Assembly (NCBI GenBank): GCA_017539905.1
Contig: JAFYBZ010000007.1
Coordinates: 1 to 64,000, forward strand
Direction of reading: 5' to 3'
Origin: Clostridia bacterium
Lineage (GTDB): Bacteria; Bacillota; Clostridia; TANB77; UBA1234
Length of the DNA stretch: 64,000 nucleotides
The notes beneath the pieces were generated by a model. The model was not told where the DNA came from. It was given only the letters and a program-made list of their open reading frames with translations, and searched no databases. The translations under genes and the position numbers were made by a program. Shown here piece after piece: positions 1 to 9,602 of this stretch; position 1 is the first letter of the stretch; the number at the start of each line of letters is the position of its first letter.

Positions 1-57
1 ATGTCTTATGTGCGCCGCCAGCGTTTCTCCTGAGCCAGGATCAAACTCTCAAATTGA
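1..57 (-). rRNA. rrs: 16S ribosomal RNA, 5' end only
   Basis: The reverse complement of this stretch holds the universal 16S start, AGAGTTTGATCCTGGCTCAG, followed by the conserved GAGAAACGCTGGCGGCG. The gene runs leftward out of the window, so only about the first 57 bases are present. The 5' end is placed by comparison with the usual position of this motif and may be off by a few bases. It lies downstream of ftsZ on the same strand but has its own promoter and is separated from ftsZ by a hairpin. Confidence 0.97.
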
Positions 58-298
58 TTTTCGATCGGATTTCTCCGATTAAGCTCTTTTTTGAGTATCC
101 ATACTCTTGGTTTTATTTGTACTTTATAGTACGATGTTTTTCTAATTGCTTGAGTTTTGTTTGGTAACTAATCGTTACTCTTAAACCCTTGCAAACGCTT
201 GGTTTTCTCTTACTCTCATTGTTTACTTTTCAATGTGCTTTTCGCTGCTTTTACGCTAGCAGCTTTTTAATTATATGATTTTTTATCATCTTTGTCAA
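58..298 (-). promoter_or_regulatory. rrn promoter and 16S leader
   Basis: On the minus strand a perfect TTGACA (293-298) and a perfect TATAAT (270-275) are separated by 17 bases, the expected arrangement for a strong sigma-A rRNA promoter. The roughly 200-base leader towards the 16S gene contains a small GCTGCT/AGCAGC hairpin around 243-264. The rest of the leader has no open reading frame that looks real. Confidence 0.88.
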
Positions 299-432
299 TA
301 AATATTTTTAAATATTTTATAATATTTTTTTAAAGATTTTAAAAAACCACAAACATGTTGCAAACACTAATGTTGCAGCTTTTATATTAGCATCGCAAAA
401 ATGCGTTGTTAATCAAAAAATTTAACACTTTT

Positions 433-466
433 TACAAGCATAATTAGCAATCTAATTATGCTTGTA
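433..466 (-). terminator. Hairpin terminator after ftsZ
   Basis: A perfect 15-bp inverted repeat (433-447 with 452-466, loop of 4) lies just beyond the ftsZ stop. On the minus strand it is followed by a broken T-rich stretch. The 299-432 region between this hairpin and the rrn promoter is AT-rich and I see no gene in it. Confidence 0.7.
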
Positions 467-478
467 AATCATTACCAA

Positions 479-1639
479 TTATAGATCTTGATAGTTTATT
501 TTCTTGCTCTTTTTGCCTAGAAAATCAGGGATTTGTAGGTCTCCCTTCTCACTTCTAGATGAAAAATCTCTGCCTTCTAAAAATCTATTTGTTCTATTTG
601 CACCAGATGGAATATCTCCTTTAAGAATTCTATCTACAGATGTTTGTGGAATTCTTTCTTTATCAAATCCTGTAGCAATTACTGTAACTGCAATTTCGTC
701 TTCCATTGATTCATCAATAACAGCACCAAATATGATATTTGCTTCTGGATCGATGCTCTTTTGAACTAATTCGGCAGCTGTATTAACTTCAAAGATTCCA
801 AGATCTCTACCACCTGTAACGTTAAGAAGAACTCCTCTTGCTCCTTCAATTGATGATTCAAGAAGTGGGCTGTTAATAGCAGCTTTTGCAGCTTCTTCTG
901 CTCTGTTTTCACCAGATGCTCTACCAATACCCATATGAGCCATACCTGTGTCATACATAATTGTTTTAACGTCTGCAAAGTCAAGATTGATTAATCCAAT
1001 ACCTGTAATCAAGTTTGAAATACCTTGAACACCTTGACGAAGAATTTCATCAGACATTGTGAAAGCTTCAATCATAGTTGTTTTTCTTTCAGCATTTTGA
1101 AGTAGTCTATCATTTGGAATAACAATTAATGTATCTACTTTATCTTTAAGACTAGCTATTCCTCTTTCTGCACTTTGCATTCTCTTCTTACCTTCAAATG
1201 TGAATGGTTTTGTAACAACACTAACTGTAAGAATTCCTAAATCCTTTGCAATTTGTGCAACTATTGGAGCAGCACCTGTACCAGTTCCGCCTCCCATACC
1301 AGCTGTAACAAATACCATATCTGCACCCTTAAGTGCATTTGCTATTTCATCGTGAGATTCTTCAGCAGCTTTTTCTCCGATTAATGGATCACTTCCTGCT
1401 CCAAGACCTCTTGTAATTTTTTCTCCTATTTGAATTTTTGTTCCTGCTTTTGAAACTCCTAAAGCTTGTTTATCTGTGTTGATTGCAATGAAGTCTACGC
1501 CTTCAATACCAATTTCAACCATTCTATTAACGGCGTTGTTTCCTGCTCCTCCAACACCAACTACTTTTATTTTTGCCATACCATCAAACATTTGACTGTC
1601 GTTGTTATCGTATCTTCCATTAACATCCTCGTACACCAT
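479..1639 (-). CDS. ftsZ: Cell division protein FtsZ
   Basis: FtsZ is the tubulin-like GTPase that polymerises into the Z ring at midcell. The 386-residue product has the N-terminal nucleotide-binding segment [11 protein letters not shown] near residue 27, the tubulin signature [10 protein letters not shown] near residue 115, and the T7 loop region around residue 215. It ends in the conserved C-terminal peptide DLQIPDFL, which binds FtsA and other partners, followed by a basic tail. The ATG at 1639 is preceded by AGGAGG at a good distance. ftsA lies 9 bases upstream in the same direction, so the two are probably co-transcribed from the promoter before ftsA. Length is normal for the family. 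Confidence 0.98.
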   Translation of the reverse strand: MVYEDVNGRYDNNDSQMFDGMAKIKVVGVGGAGNNAVNRMVEIGIEGVDFIAINTDKQALGVSKAGTKIQIGEKITRGLGAGSDPLIGEKAAEESHDEIANALKGADMVFVTAGMGGGTGTGAAPIVAQIAKDLGILTVSVVTKPFTFEGKKRMQSAERGIASLKDKVDTLIVIPNDRLLQNAERKTTMIEAFTMSDEILRQGVQGISNLITGIGLINLDFADVKTIMYDTGMAHMGIGRASGENRAEEAAKAAINSPLLESSIEGARGVLLNVTGGRDLGIFEVNTAAELVQKSIDPEANIIFGAVIDESMEDEIAVTVIATGFDKERIPQTSVDRILKGDIPSGANRTNRFLEGRDFSSRSEKGDLQIPDFLGKKSKKINYQDL

Positions 1640-1648
1640 CTTTTCCTC

Positions 1649-2896
1649 CTACTTCTTTTTTTTATTGAAAGCTCCACCAAATGCTTTCTTTAGACTCTTA
1701 ACGGTAGAATTCAAAATAGACTGGTCATTATCTACTTCTAATTTGCTACCGATATTTTTCGTATGTTTAATATTTGAGATATGTTTTATAATGCCATAGC
1801 TTGTTACACATTCTGGCTTATAAAGATTGTTTGTTTTAACATTGGCAATTCTTACTTCTACTCCAAGTATCTCCTCGCCAACTTTATCTACTTTATTAAT
1901 TAGGTTAAAACCAGAACCTGTAATAACGCAACTTTTTATTTCAGATAATAAATCATTTTCAATCAATGTCTTTTTGATTATTTCAAACATCTCATAAATT
2001 CTTGCAGAAATAATCTCAACTAATTCAGAGCATCTAATGATTGCTCTATCTTGATCTCCTGTATATGTTGCAAGCTTAATATTGTAATCATGTTCTATAT
2101 ATCTTGGATCTGCTAATCCATATTGCTTTTTAAGTTTGTGTGCTTCTTCACTTGATATATCAAGAACTATTGCTATATCATTTGCAATCGTGTCACCACC
2201 TATTGGAAGTGAATCAGTATGAAGTAAATTTCCGTTTTTGAAAACAGAAATATCTGTCAAACCTTGTCCAACATCTAATAGTAATGTACCAGCTTGTTCT
2301 TCTTCAACATCCAAAACTAAATCTTTAACAGCTAATCCATTAACAATTATTCCATCTATATCTAGTCCCGCTTTTCGCATCGCTAAACTTATTGTCTTGA
2401 TTATATTTTTTTCAGCGACTATAACATCTAAATCTGCTGAAAGTGTTTTTGTATATATTCCAATTGGATCTGTTACTACTTTTGTATCAGTAATAAAAAC
2501 ATTTGGAACTATATCAATAACTTGAAAGCCTTCTGGAAGTTCTGCAAGTGCAACGCTACTGATTATCTTATCAATATCTTTTTGCTTTACACATTCGAAC
2601 TTGTCTTCTAACTCAATACTGTATTTAGTATTGTATACCTCAACGTACTTACCAAGTATATTAATGTATGCTGACTTTATCGTGTAATCATGATTTTCTT
2701 CTATATCTGAAATTGCAAATCTAATTGCGCGAGAAATAGCATCTGTACTATCGTAATTTCCTTTATTAAAACCATCACATTCACTACTTGCAGAATCTAA
2801 AACTTCTACTTGATTAAACTTGTTGATTTGCCCTAGAGAGCAGCAGACTTTCGAGGTACTAACATCAATTCCAACTATGATATCCCCGATGGCCAC
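1649..2896 (-). CDS. ftsA: Cell division protein FtsA
   Basis: FtsA is the actin-fold ATPase that tethers FtsZ filaments to the membrane. The 415-residue product begins with the phosphate-binding strand IVGIDVSTSKVCC, has the second phosphate motif LLLDVGQGLTDISVF near residue 210 and an adenosine-type motif VITGSGFNLI near residue 330. The C-terminus is lysine-rich (KKAFGGAFNKKKK), consistent with the amphipathic membrane-targeting helix of the family. The start is a GTG at 2896 with AGGAGGTG upstream. A promoter lies just before it and ftsZ follows after 9 bases. Confidence 0.95.
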   Translation of the reverse strand: MAIGDIIVGIDVSTSKVCCSLGQINKFNQVEVLDSASSECDGFNKGNYDSTDAISRAIRFAISDIEENHDYTIKSAYINILGKYVEVYNTKYSIELEDKFECVKQKDIDKIISSVALAELPEGFQVIDIVPNVFITDTKVVTDPIGIYTKTLSADLDVIVAEKNIIKTISLAMRKAGLDIDGIIVNGLAVKDLVLDVEEEQAGTLLLDVGQGLTDISVFKNGNLLHTDSLPIGGDTIANDIAIVLDISSEEAHKLKKQYGLADPRYIEHDYNIKLATYTGDQDRAIIRCSELVEIISARIYEMFEIIKKTLIENDLLSEIKSCVITGSGFNLINKVDKVGEEILGVEVRIANVKTNNLYKPECVTSYGIIKHISNIKHTKNIGSKLEVDNDQSILNSTVKSLKKAFGGAFNKKKK

Positions 2897-2934
2897 TTTT
2901 GCACCTCCTACGTACCCTTAAATAATGCAACTCA

Positions 2935-2963
2935 ATAATATTAAATAAAAAAATAAAAGTCAA
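2935..2963 (-). promoter_or_regulatory. Probable ftsA-ftsZ promoter
   Basis: On the minus strand TTGACT (2958-2963) and TATTAT (2935-2940) are separated by 17 bases in a very AT-rich spacer. The -10 box lies 38 bases before the GTG start of ftsA. The upstream operon ends at a terminator at 3005-3031, so ftsA-ftsZ needs its own promoter. Confidence 0.65.
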
Positions 2964-3004
2964 TAAAATATTACGATTTTATTACAAATAAATTACACAA
3001 AAAT

Positions 3005-3031
3005 TACACTACCAAAAATCGGTAGTGTAAT
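3005..3031 (-). terminator. Terminator after the sbp gene
   Basis: A perfect 10-bp stem (TTACACTACC with its complement) with a 7-base loop is followed on the minus strand by TTTTTGTGT. It lies 24 bases beyond the stop of the small basic protein gene and separates that operon from ftsA. Confidence 0.8.
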
Positions 3032-3054
3032 CGCCATTTTATGTCTATTTCAAA

Positions 3055-3435
3055 TCAATTTTCGCTTACTTTTTCTTCCTCTTTTTCATCAACATTTTCC
3101 TTGTCTTTTTTCTTAACAATAAGGTATCTTCTAATTGATGAAAAGTTGTTAAATATTCTAGTTACAAATACAAAAATTGCGGCTAAGAAAATGTTTACAT
3201 CAAGGCTATCTCCTAAATATGTAAGCACGATAGCTATAATTGAATTAACAAAGAAACCAGATACAAATATCTTTATATCAAACTCATCTTTTGTTAATGA
3301 ATTAAGTGCGCCCATGACACTATCAAATGCTGCCATAATAGCAACTGCAAGATATCTAGCGTACTCATATGGTATAACAGGAACCCACATTCCAACTAGT
3401 ATTCCAAGAGCACTAGCAATAATAATTATAATCAT
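3055..3435 (-). CDS. sbp: Small basic membrane protein Sbp (DUF1290)
   Basis: This 126-residue protein resembles the Sbp/DUF1290 family found beside ftsQ or ftsZ in Firmicutes. Three to four membrane segments are visible (residues 1-22, about 27-45, 55-75 and 80-98), followed by a charged tail rich in Lys and Glu that is longer than in Bacillus Sbp. Its exact role is unknown. The ATG overlaps the stop of the upstream DUF881 gene by one base, so the two are translationally coupled. Placement next to DUF881 and ftsQ supports a link with division or wall synthesis. Confidence 0.8.
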   Translation of the reverse strand: MIIIIIASALGILVGMWVPVIPYEYARYLAVAIMAAFDSVMGALNSLTKDEFDIKIFVSGFFVNSIIAIVLTYLGDSLDVNIFLAAIFVFVTRIFNNFSSIRRYLIVKKKDKENVDEKEEEKVSEN

Positions 3436-4175
3436 TATTCTGTCGCCTCCTTTGTAGGAGTAGCATACTTGTACTCTATTACTTTTTCATATTTTGGTAT
3501 TACTATTTCTGGTAGTAACTCAATGTTTACATCAATGTTTGCAGAAGAAATAGTATCTATAATTCCGCCTCTTAATTTAAGTGAATTTGCAAGAGTATTT
3601 GGTGCACCTATTGCAGAAATTTTAAAAGGTGCAGTTAATCTAATTCCGTTTATTTGAATTACTGGACCAACGCATCTAATCTCTGTATTAGACATTATTC
3701 TCTGTCCGTTTACAGCTACAGCTTCAGCTCCAGCAGCTTTTAATTCATTAATGACTAATAATATATCTGAATCATGAATTACAAAAACGTTTGGATCATA
3801 TTTACCTGCATCAGCAGCGATTTGGTCTATAGCTCTTGTATCATCTAATGTAACTACAATTCCAGAGCCTTTAACTTCTGTAAGACCAGCAGTTATCTCT
3901 AAAGAATTAATCTCATCATTTAGAAGTTTTAATGTCTTATCATTTTCAGTTGCTGAATTTTTATACTCATTTACTTTAGCTTCTAGCTCTTCAACTTTAT
4001 ATGAAACAGCTTCATATCTATCTTTCCACTCATCTATATCACTTCTAAGTTCATTTTCTGTTTTTAGTCTTGTTATTTCCGAATTACTCTTTTTGATTGT
4101 TCTTATTTGCACAGTAATCATTGCAAACATCACAAAAAATATCAAAGAGATAATTGGAATATAAACATTTTTCAA
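3435..4175 (-). CDS. DUF881 membrane-anchored coiled-coil protein
   Basis: The 246-residue product has one N-terminal membrane helix (about residues 4-22), a coiled-coil rich in Glu, Lys and Leu (about 25-90), and a globular C-terminal domain typical of DUF881. That domain contains the conserved pattern GSGIVVTLDDTRA, VFVIHDSDILLVINELK and GAEAVAVNGQR. Family members sit in division clusters of Gram-positive bacteria; the function is not established. I chose the TTG at 4175 because GGTGGTGAT precedes it at a proper distance; the frame stays open to 4190. It is flanked by sbp (1-base overlap) and ftsQ. Confidence 0.85.
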   Translation of the reverse strand: MKNVYIPIISLIFFVMFAMITVQIRTIKKSNSEITRLKTENELRSDIDEWKDRYEAVSYKVEELEAKVNEYKNSATENDKTLKLLNDEINSLEITAGLTEVKGSGIVVTLDDTRAIDQIAADAGKYDPNVFVIHDSDILLVINELKAAGAEAVAVNGQRIMSNTEIRCVGPVIQINGIRLTAPFKISAIGAPNTLANSLKLRGGIIDTISSANIDVNIELLPEIVIPKYEKVIEYKYATPTKEATE

Positions 4176-4194
4176 ACAAATCACCACCAAATTT

Positions 4195-5268
4195 TTATAT
4201 TTCTTTTTTGAAAATAGTATTCTCTAAATAGTTCTCAGCACTAGAATCAAGTTCTCCTCTAAAGCCGTTATCTGCACAAGTTTTTAATATCTCATTTAAG
4301 AAAATTAATTTATCACTAATTGCATTTTTATCTATCTCGCCATATGAAACTTTAATTCCTAAGTCTGCAATATCAAATTTCAAGTTGTTTGTATTTGAAT
4401 AATCTATATTAGAAACATTATATTCAAAATTAATGCTTTTTGCAGCTTCCATAAAGAACTTCAAATTCTTATATTTCGTTGCGTCGGTTCCGCCAAGTGT
4501 ATCTCCTACTTTATATTCATTTTGTAATACTCCTTGTACTGTTGGAATACTATAAATATCTCCAGATGCAATTGCCATTACATATGCGTATTGATCTATT
4601 AACAAATATCCCGAATCAGTTGAAAAAGCAAATAATTCATCACGTTCTTCTATTTCAATATTCAATTCATCCGGTAAATTTCTTGAGATATTTGCTTTAT
4701 ACACATATGGTAGCTTTTCCATTTGTGTTTTTAAATAACCAAAGTTGGCTATGAAAATATTGTTACCTATATCACCTGAAGCAATTTCTATAATTGCTTC
4801 TCTATCAGCATTTATAGTTTCATTTACTTTAATGCTCTTTATATGAAATGTTGGTGATGTAAGTCCCCAAACTACAAGTATTATAGCAATTATTATAATA
4901 GTTATCAAAAGAATTCTTACAATTGTTTTTAAAGTCTTAAAGAAGTCTCCATTTTCTTCATCTTGCAAATCAGAACTTTCAATCTTTTCTGTTTCCTCAG
5001 CTTCAGTCTCTTCAGTTTCTTCTATTTCTTCTGCTTCTTCGGTTTCTTCTTTTTTATTTCTTTTGAACCATCTATGTTTTTTCGTCTTTTTAGTTTCTGG
5101 TTCTTCAGGTGCTTTTGGAACTTCTATTTCAAATTCAATTTCGCCTTTTTCGTTTGTAGTAAAAACTGGTGAGTTTCCCATAGCAATATTTCCAAGCCCA
5201 ATACCTTTGGACTTGTCAGATTCAATATCATAAAATGCTTTAGATTTATTATCTTCACTCTTCTTCAT
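4195..5268 (-). CDS. ftsQ: Cell division protein FtsQ/DivIB
   Basis: FtsQ/DivIB is a bitopic membrane protein of the divisome that holds FtsL/DivIC and the septal synthases together. The 357-residue product has a long cytoplasmic N-terminus with a very acidic run (about residues 75-105, mostly Glu and Thr), a membrane helix at about 112-133, a POTRA-like domain beginning FHIKSIKVNE, and a FtsQ-type beta domain with LPDELNIEIEERD and AYVMAI. The N-terminal acidic segment is longer than usual. It is the first gene of the ftsQ-DUF881-sbp operon. Confidence 0.92.
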   Translation of the reverse strand: MKKSEDNKSKAFYDIESDKSKGIGLGNIAMGNSPVFTTNEKGEIEFEIEVPKAPEEPETKKTKKHRWFKRNKKEETEEAEEIEETEETEAEETEKIESSDLQDEENGDFFKTLKTIVRILLITIIIIAIILVVWGLTSPTFHIKSIKVNETINADREAIIEIASGDIGNNIFIANFGYLKTQMEKLPYVYKANISRNLPDELNIEIEERDELFAFSTDSGYLLIDQYAYVMAIASGDIYSIPTVQGVLQNEYKVGDTLGGTDATKYKNLKFFMEAAKSINFEYNVSNIDYSNTNNLKFDIADLGIKVSYGEIDKNAISDKLIFLNEILKTCADNGFRGELDSSAENYLENTIFKKEI

Positions 5269-5340
5269 ATTAGGAAAAAATCACCACCAAACTTGATTTT
5301 ACCACATTCATATTTGTTTTGCACTTATTTTTTCACTTAA

Positions 5341-7312
5341 CTACCTAGCATAGGTCATAGCCTTAACTTTGGCTACTTTATCCTTGACATATTTTTCTAA
5401 TTTGACCATAAACTCATCTGACTTGATCTCCTTATTTGCAACCATTTCAAGCCCTTTTTCCCAAGAAGCAGTAAGTTCAGGGTTAAGCATATCTGACATT
5501 GTATATTTTACGACTTTATATATAAGCTCTCCTTTATTAGTTGGCGTCAAAATCTGGGTTTTTGCGTTAGTGTTAATATATTCAATTCGATTTAGCTTTT
5601 TTATTATCTCTGCTCTAGTTGCTGAAGTACCAATTCCACTTCCTTTAATCTGTTCTCTTAGTTTTTCATCTTCAATAAGCTTTCCTGCATTTTCCATAGC
5701 AAGAATAATCGAACCAGATGAATATCTTGAAGGCGGCGATGTTTCCCCTTCTTTTTTGTTGAATTCTTCCACACTTAGTTTTTGACCTTTTTTAATCTTT
5801 TTTATCAAGTCAGCATCAGACTCAACTTCTTCATCTTCTTTTGACTCTTCATCATCTTTCTTTTTATCATCTTTATACAAAACTAAATATCCAAGATTAG
5901 TACATACTTTACTGTTAGCAAAAAACTTTTCATCATGAATATCTATTGTTAAAGATAGCTTTGTATATTCAGCAGGTGGGAAAAATATACTTAGAAATCT
6001 TTTACATATTAATATGTATATTTTTTGTTGCAATTCTGGAAGTTTAGAATAGTTTTCTAATCCTTGTCCTGTTGGAATAATAGCATAGTGGTCTGTTATC
6101 TTGCTATCATTTACGTATTTAGTTTTTAACAGATTAGTACTATATTTATTTTCTTTCATAAGGTTGATAGCATTTACTACTTCTTCATTCTCTTTGAATC
6201 TTGCTAATCCATTTAAGTTTTTAGTTATATCTTTTGCAACAGCTGTAGATAATACTCTAGCATCAGTTCTTGGATAAGTCACAAGTTTCTTTTCATATAA
6301 CTCCTGTATGATCTCTAGAGTTTGATCTGGAGATATTTTAAATTTTTTACTACAATCATTTTGAATTTCAGCCAAGTTATACAATAACGGAGCGTTCTCT
6401 TTTTGAGTTTTCTTTGAACTTTCAGTTACAATTGCTTCGTCTTTAAATGCTGAAATATATTCTATAAACTTATTTGCATCTTCTTCTTTTTTAAATCCGT
6501 TATCATTGTATAAATTGTTTGTTTCTATTGCTTTTTGAAGTGTCTCGCAAATAGGATTCTTTCTTTCATTGTTTTCAACATTTTTCCACTCTGCAATTAA
6601 GTTGCCATTAAACTTAGCCTGTACTTTATAAAACTTTGTCTTTTCAAAGTTTCTTATTTCATTTTCTCTATCCACTATCATTCCCAAAACACAAGTCATA
6701 ACACGGCCAATGGAAATAGATGCTCTTTCTTCTCCATTTAGTTCAGCAACTTTTTTTCCATAAGAAAGAGTAAGAAGTCTTGAAAAATTTATACCAATTA
6801 AATAATCTTCTTTGGCTCTTAAGTAAGCCGAATCTGCCAAAGCATCATATTCTTTTAAATCTTTTGCCTCTTTAATTCCTCTTAAGATTTCTTCTTCAGT
6901 TTGTGAATCTATCCAAACTCTTTTTTTATTCTTTCCTTTAACACCAATCATTGAATCTACTAATCTATATATGTATTCTCCTTCTCTACCGAGAGTCGGT
7001 ACATACATAAATAGTATCAACATCATCACGAGTTAATAATTCTTTAATTGTATCAAATTGATTTTGCACATTTGCGATTACTTCATATTTCCATTCTGTA
7101 GGTATGAAAGGAAGTGTATCATAGCGCCAAAACTTTAGTTTTTCGTCATAAACCTCTGGATAGCTCATTGTAACTAAATGGCCAACGCACCATGTAACAA
7201 TATAATCTTCTGATTCAATATATCCGTTTTTTCTAGTTCCATTTACTTTTAATACTTTTGCAAATTCTTGAGCAACAGATGGTTTTTCTGCAATAATTAC
7301 ACTTTTTGGCAA
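5341..7312 (-). CDS. topB: DNA topoisomerase III, rejoined by +1 frameshift at CGG
   Basis: Type IA topoisomerase that relaxes or decatenates DNA through a tyrosine-linked single-strand break. Residues 1-107 are read from 7312 and carry the TOPRIM start KSVIIAEKPSVAQEF. The zero frame then reads CGG (6991-6989) and stops at once at TAG. Skipping the C gives TDS-GREGEYI, matching the TDSGREGE motif of Bacillus TopB, and continues for 549 residues to 5341. The downstream part carries the active-site tyrosine segment KKLVTYPRTDAR and a central domain with GSGIGTSATRAEII. The combined 656 residues are normal for TopB. Without the shift the enzyme would lack its catalytic tyrosine. I interpret this as recoding and not decay; an indel error is the alternative. 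Confidence 0.88.
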
Positions 7313-7379
7313 CTTCCTCTCACCTCTTTTCGTACTTATAATCTATGTGCAAAAACAATTATATAGAATATAAATAAAA

Positions 7380-7401
7380 AGCTCAATGATTTCATTGAGC
7401 T
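7380..7401 (-). terminator. murG terminator overlapping its stop codon
   Basis: The hairpin AGCTCAATGA / TCATTGAGCT includes the TGA stop of murG and is followed on the minus strand by a short T-run. Coding and terminator functions overlap here. Confidence 0.8.
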
Positions 7402-8588
7402 AATATTTTGAAAATTTCATTCTTTATGTTTTCGATAGGATTTCCAGTTCTCAATTTTTTACTATTTTCAGCCATATTTTCAAGTAACTCATCATTGTTG
7501 ATAATGCTATTTATCCTCTCAACAAGTAGTTCTGTTGTTAATTTATCTTCTTCTATAATCTCCGCTGCACCAACATTTTCAAGTGTTTTAGCATTAAACA
7601 ATTGGTGATTTTCTGCTGCAAATGGAAATGGAATCAAAATAGATCCTACTCCAACTTCAGCAATTTCAGAACATGTTAATGCACCGCTTCTACATACAAC
7701 AATATCTGATGCTTTCATTACTTCTTCCATATTATAAATAAACTTTTTGATTATTATTTTGTTTTCACTTTGAATTGATTTAACGTCCTTATTAATTCCA
7801 TCTGTATTTGCTGTATATGTCAAAGAGTTGTCATTTATAAATAATGTTATACTATCTTCATCTTCGGTAACATCATATAAATCTGCTATGGATTCTTTTA
7901 ATGAATTCTTAACATCATCATAGTTCTTTGGTCCAGTAGCATATATAACATCAAAGCCTTTAAATTGAACCTTTTTAATTGCATCTATAATTGTTTCATT
8001 TATTTTTTTTGCGCCTTGGCTACCACCAAATATTAATAAAAGTTTATTATTAATACCAATTTTTGCTTTTGCTTCTTCTTTAGTAAGTTTATTTAGTCCC
8101 ATTTTATTAGGGTTACCAGTTACAACTACATTACCTTTTTTAAGTCTTGTTTTTGTTTCTTCAAAGCCAACACATACTTCATTAATTCTTCGAGCAACTA
8201 ATTGAGTTGTCTTTCCAGGAAGTGCATTACTCTCATGAATCAATGTTGGAACTTTTCTTTTTAGCGCAGCAAACATAAGCGGAGCTGTAACATATCCACC
8301 AGTTCCAATGCACATATCAGGTTTTTCTAAATCAATTATTTTTATACAATCAGAAGTTCCTTTATTAAGATTATCTATTGCTTCTAGTTTTCCTTGAAAA
8401 TCTGATACAAATCCTGAAGCATGTATATATTCTATTCTAAAACCTGCTTTAGGAATTAAATCTTTTTCAAGGCCCTTTTCTGTTCCAATAAATATAACTT
8501 CATGACCTTCGCTTTTTAGCATAGTACCGATTGCTAAACCAGGCGTGATATGTCCTCCGGTGCCTCCTGCTGCTATTAAAAACTTCAT
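7392..8588 (-). CDS. murG: Lipid II synthase MurG with an inserted segment
   Basis: MurG is the membrane-associated GT28 enzyme that adds GlcNAc from UDP-GlcNAc to lipid I, giving lipid II for peptidoglycan. Seen motifs: FLIAAGGTGGHITPGLA at the N-terminus (acceptor site), LIHESNALPG, FGGSQGAKKIN, and the UDP-GlcNAc site CRSGALTCSEIAEVG followed by PFPFAAENHQ. At 398 residues it is about 40 residues longer than most MurG proteins. The extra piece lies at about residues 225-275, between the third beta-alpha unit of the C-terminal Rossmann domain and YNMEEVMKASD. The start at 8588 has AAGGAG upstream. Confidence 0.95.
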   Translation of the reverse strand: MKFLIAAGGTGGHITPGLAIGTMLKSEGHEVIFIGTEKGLEKDLIPKAGFRIEYIHASGFVSDFQGKLEAIDNLNKGTSDCIKIIDLEKPDMCIGTGGYVTAPLMFAALKRKVPTLIHESNALPGKTTQLVARRINEVCVGFEETKTRLKKGNVVVTGNPNKMGLNKLTKEEAKAKIGINNKLLLIFGGSQGAKKINETIIDAIKKVQFKGFDVIYATGPKNYDDVKNSLKESIADLYDVTEDEDSITLFINDNSLTYTANTDGINKDVKSIQSENKIIIKKFIYNMEEVMKASDIVVCRSGALTCSEIAEVGVGSILIPFPFAAENHQLFNAKTLENVGAAEIIEEDKLTTELLVERINSIINNDELLENMAENSKKLRTGNPIENIKNEIFKILAQ

Positions 8589-8661
8589 ATATTTTCTCCT
8601 TTGATACGCTTTATCGCATTGCTGATTGTAATGCCTTTAATATTATACATTATTAGATAAT

Positions 8662-8691
8662 AAAAAAAAAGCCCACGCTGGAATGCGTGGG
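8662..8691 (-). terminator. Terminator of the first cassette, left end
   Basis: A CCCACGC/GCGTGGG hairpin (8672-8691) with a 6-base loop is followed on the minus strand by a run of nine T. It terminates the unknown gene at 8704-9444 and marks the left edge of a higher-GC island. Confidence 0.85.
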
Positions 8692-8703
8692 ACATTTTTT
8701 TCA

Positions 8704-9444
8704 TCAGGTTTCAAACTGACCTTCGAAGATCTTGTGCAGATCGAAGACTTCGACGGGCCGGGCATTTTCTTCAAAGCCGGCATACCAGTCAGTCCGGGAG
8801 AACCATGCTTTACCATTCTTGGCAAATCCGACCACCTTGACCTCGATCGGGGTGCACTTGCCAATCACGGTTTCAGTCTTAGCCAGTTCGATGGGCTCTC
8901 CTTTGCCGACTTTCTTGGCGAATGCCTCGATATCGACGAAGTTGAGCTCCAACTTCATGGATTTTTCCTGATTCAGCAGGCTCTCTGCGGCATGGCGAGA
9001 AATATACTCAACGCCGAGCCGTTTCGACAGGAGCTTGGACAACTTGCCGTTGGCGAGCACTGTCATAACGAGCAGGAAAGGACATTTTCCTTCATCACCG
9101 CGCTCGAAAGACAGAAGGTATCCGCCATAGCTCTTGCGAGCCAGGGATTTATCGGGATTGTAATTCCCATAAAACACGGATACGCGGCCGGTCTCCAGGT
9201 AGGAGCGGATCTTCGTGCCATCGGCACTCTCACCATTCTGAAGAAAGTCGGTGATGTCCTGAGAGACAATCGCTTCTTCATTCTGAATCCACAAAGGGGC
9301 GCGCTTCTGCGCTACCAGCTTCGCGGTCCATGTGATGGAGGAGATTTTCTTAGCAAGCCGCTCTTCTTTGGAGATTTCCTTCTCCTCTTCGGCAGCCTGC
9401 TTGAAGATCTTAGAGTTGTTGACGAGTTCCTTGGTATTAATCAT
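8704..9444 (-). CDS. Unknown 246-residue protein of cassette 1
   Basis: I do not recognise this protein. It is soluble, lysine- and glutamate-rich, with no signal peptide or membrane segment. A predicted N-terminal helical stretch (about residues 5-35) is followed by a mixed region with WTAKLVAQKRAPLWIQNEE and a C-terminal part with two WYAGFEE-type aromatic patches. Base composition and codon use differ sharply from the host: many codons end in C or G, and at least four Arg residues (29, 77th-from-the-end region at 142, 217 and 229) are plain in-frame CGG, a codon absent as sense from host genes. It has a perfect consensus promoter and a strong terminator. The overlapping plus-strand frame is judged a shadow, because the minus frame has the ribosome site, promoter and terminator. 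Confidence 0.72.
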   Translation of the reverse strand: MINTKELVNNSKIFKQAAEEEKEISKEERLAKKISSITWTAKLVAQKRAPLWIQNEEAIVSQDITDFLQNGESADGTKIRSYLETGRVSVFYGNYNPDKSLARKSYGGYLLSFERGDEGKCPFLLVMTVLANGKLSKLLSKRLGVEYISRHAAESLLNQEKSMKLELNFVDIEAFAKKVGKGEPIELAKTETVIGKCTPIEVKVVGFAKNGKAWFSRTDWYAGFEENARPVEVFDLHKIFEGQFET

Positions 9445-9558
9445 AGAGTATCATTCCTTTCATTGGTCGAAATAGTATCAAAGTTACTCGCGCTCCTTAA
9501 ATACTAGCCTCCTTTCATTTGCCAGAAAGCGCATTTTGTGTGAATTTGTACAATGACT

Positions 9559-9587
9559 ATTATATTATGGTAAACTTATTTTGTCAA
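9559..9587 (-). promoter_or_regulatory. Consensus promoter of the 8704-9444 gene
   Basis: TTGACA (9582-9587) and TATAAT (9559-9564) on the minus strand are both perfect and are separated by 17 bases. The leader to the ATG is about 110 bases. Confidence 0.85.
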
Positions 9588-9602
9588 CATATTTTGTTGA
9601 CA
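9582..9602. promoter_or_regulatory. Palindrome joining two divergent -35 boxes
   Basis: The two -35 hexamers of the divergent promoters form the arms of one near-perfect inverted repeat (TGTCAACA, then TTGTTGACA after a short AT spacer). A regulator bound here could control both genes at once. The symmetry could also be just the two TTGACA boxes facing each other. Confidence 0.45.

Noticed and set aside
8683-9507. A 274-residue plus-strand reading frame opposite the cassette gene
   Set aside because: It has no ribosome site or promoter, and the minus-strand frame has a consensus promoter, start and terminator. Long antisense frames are common in GC-richer genes.
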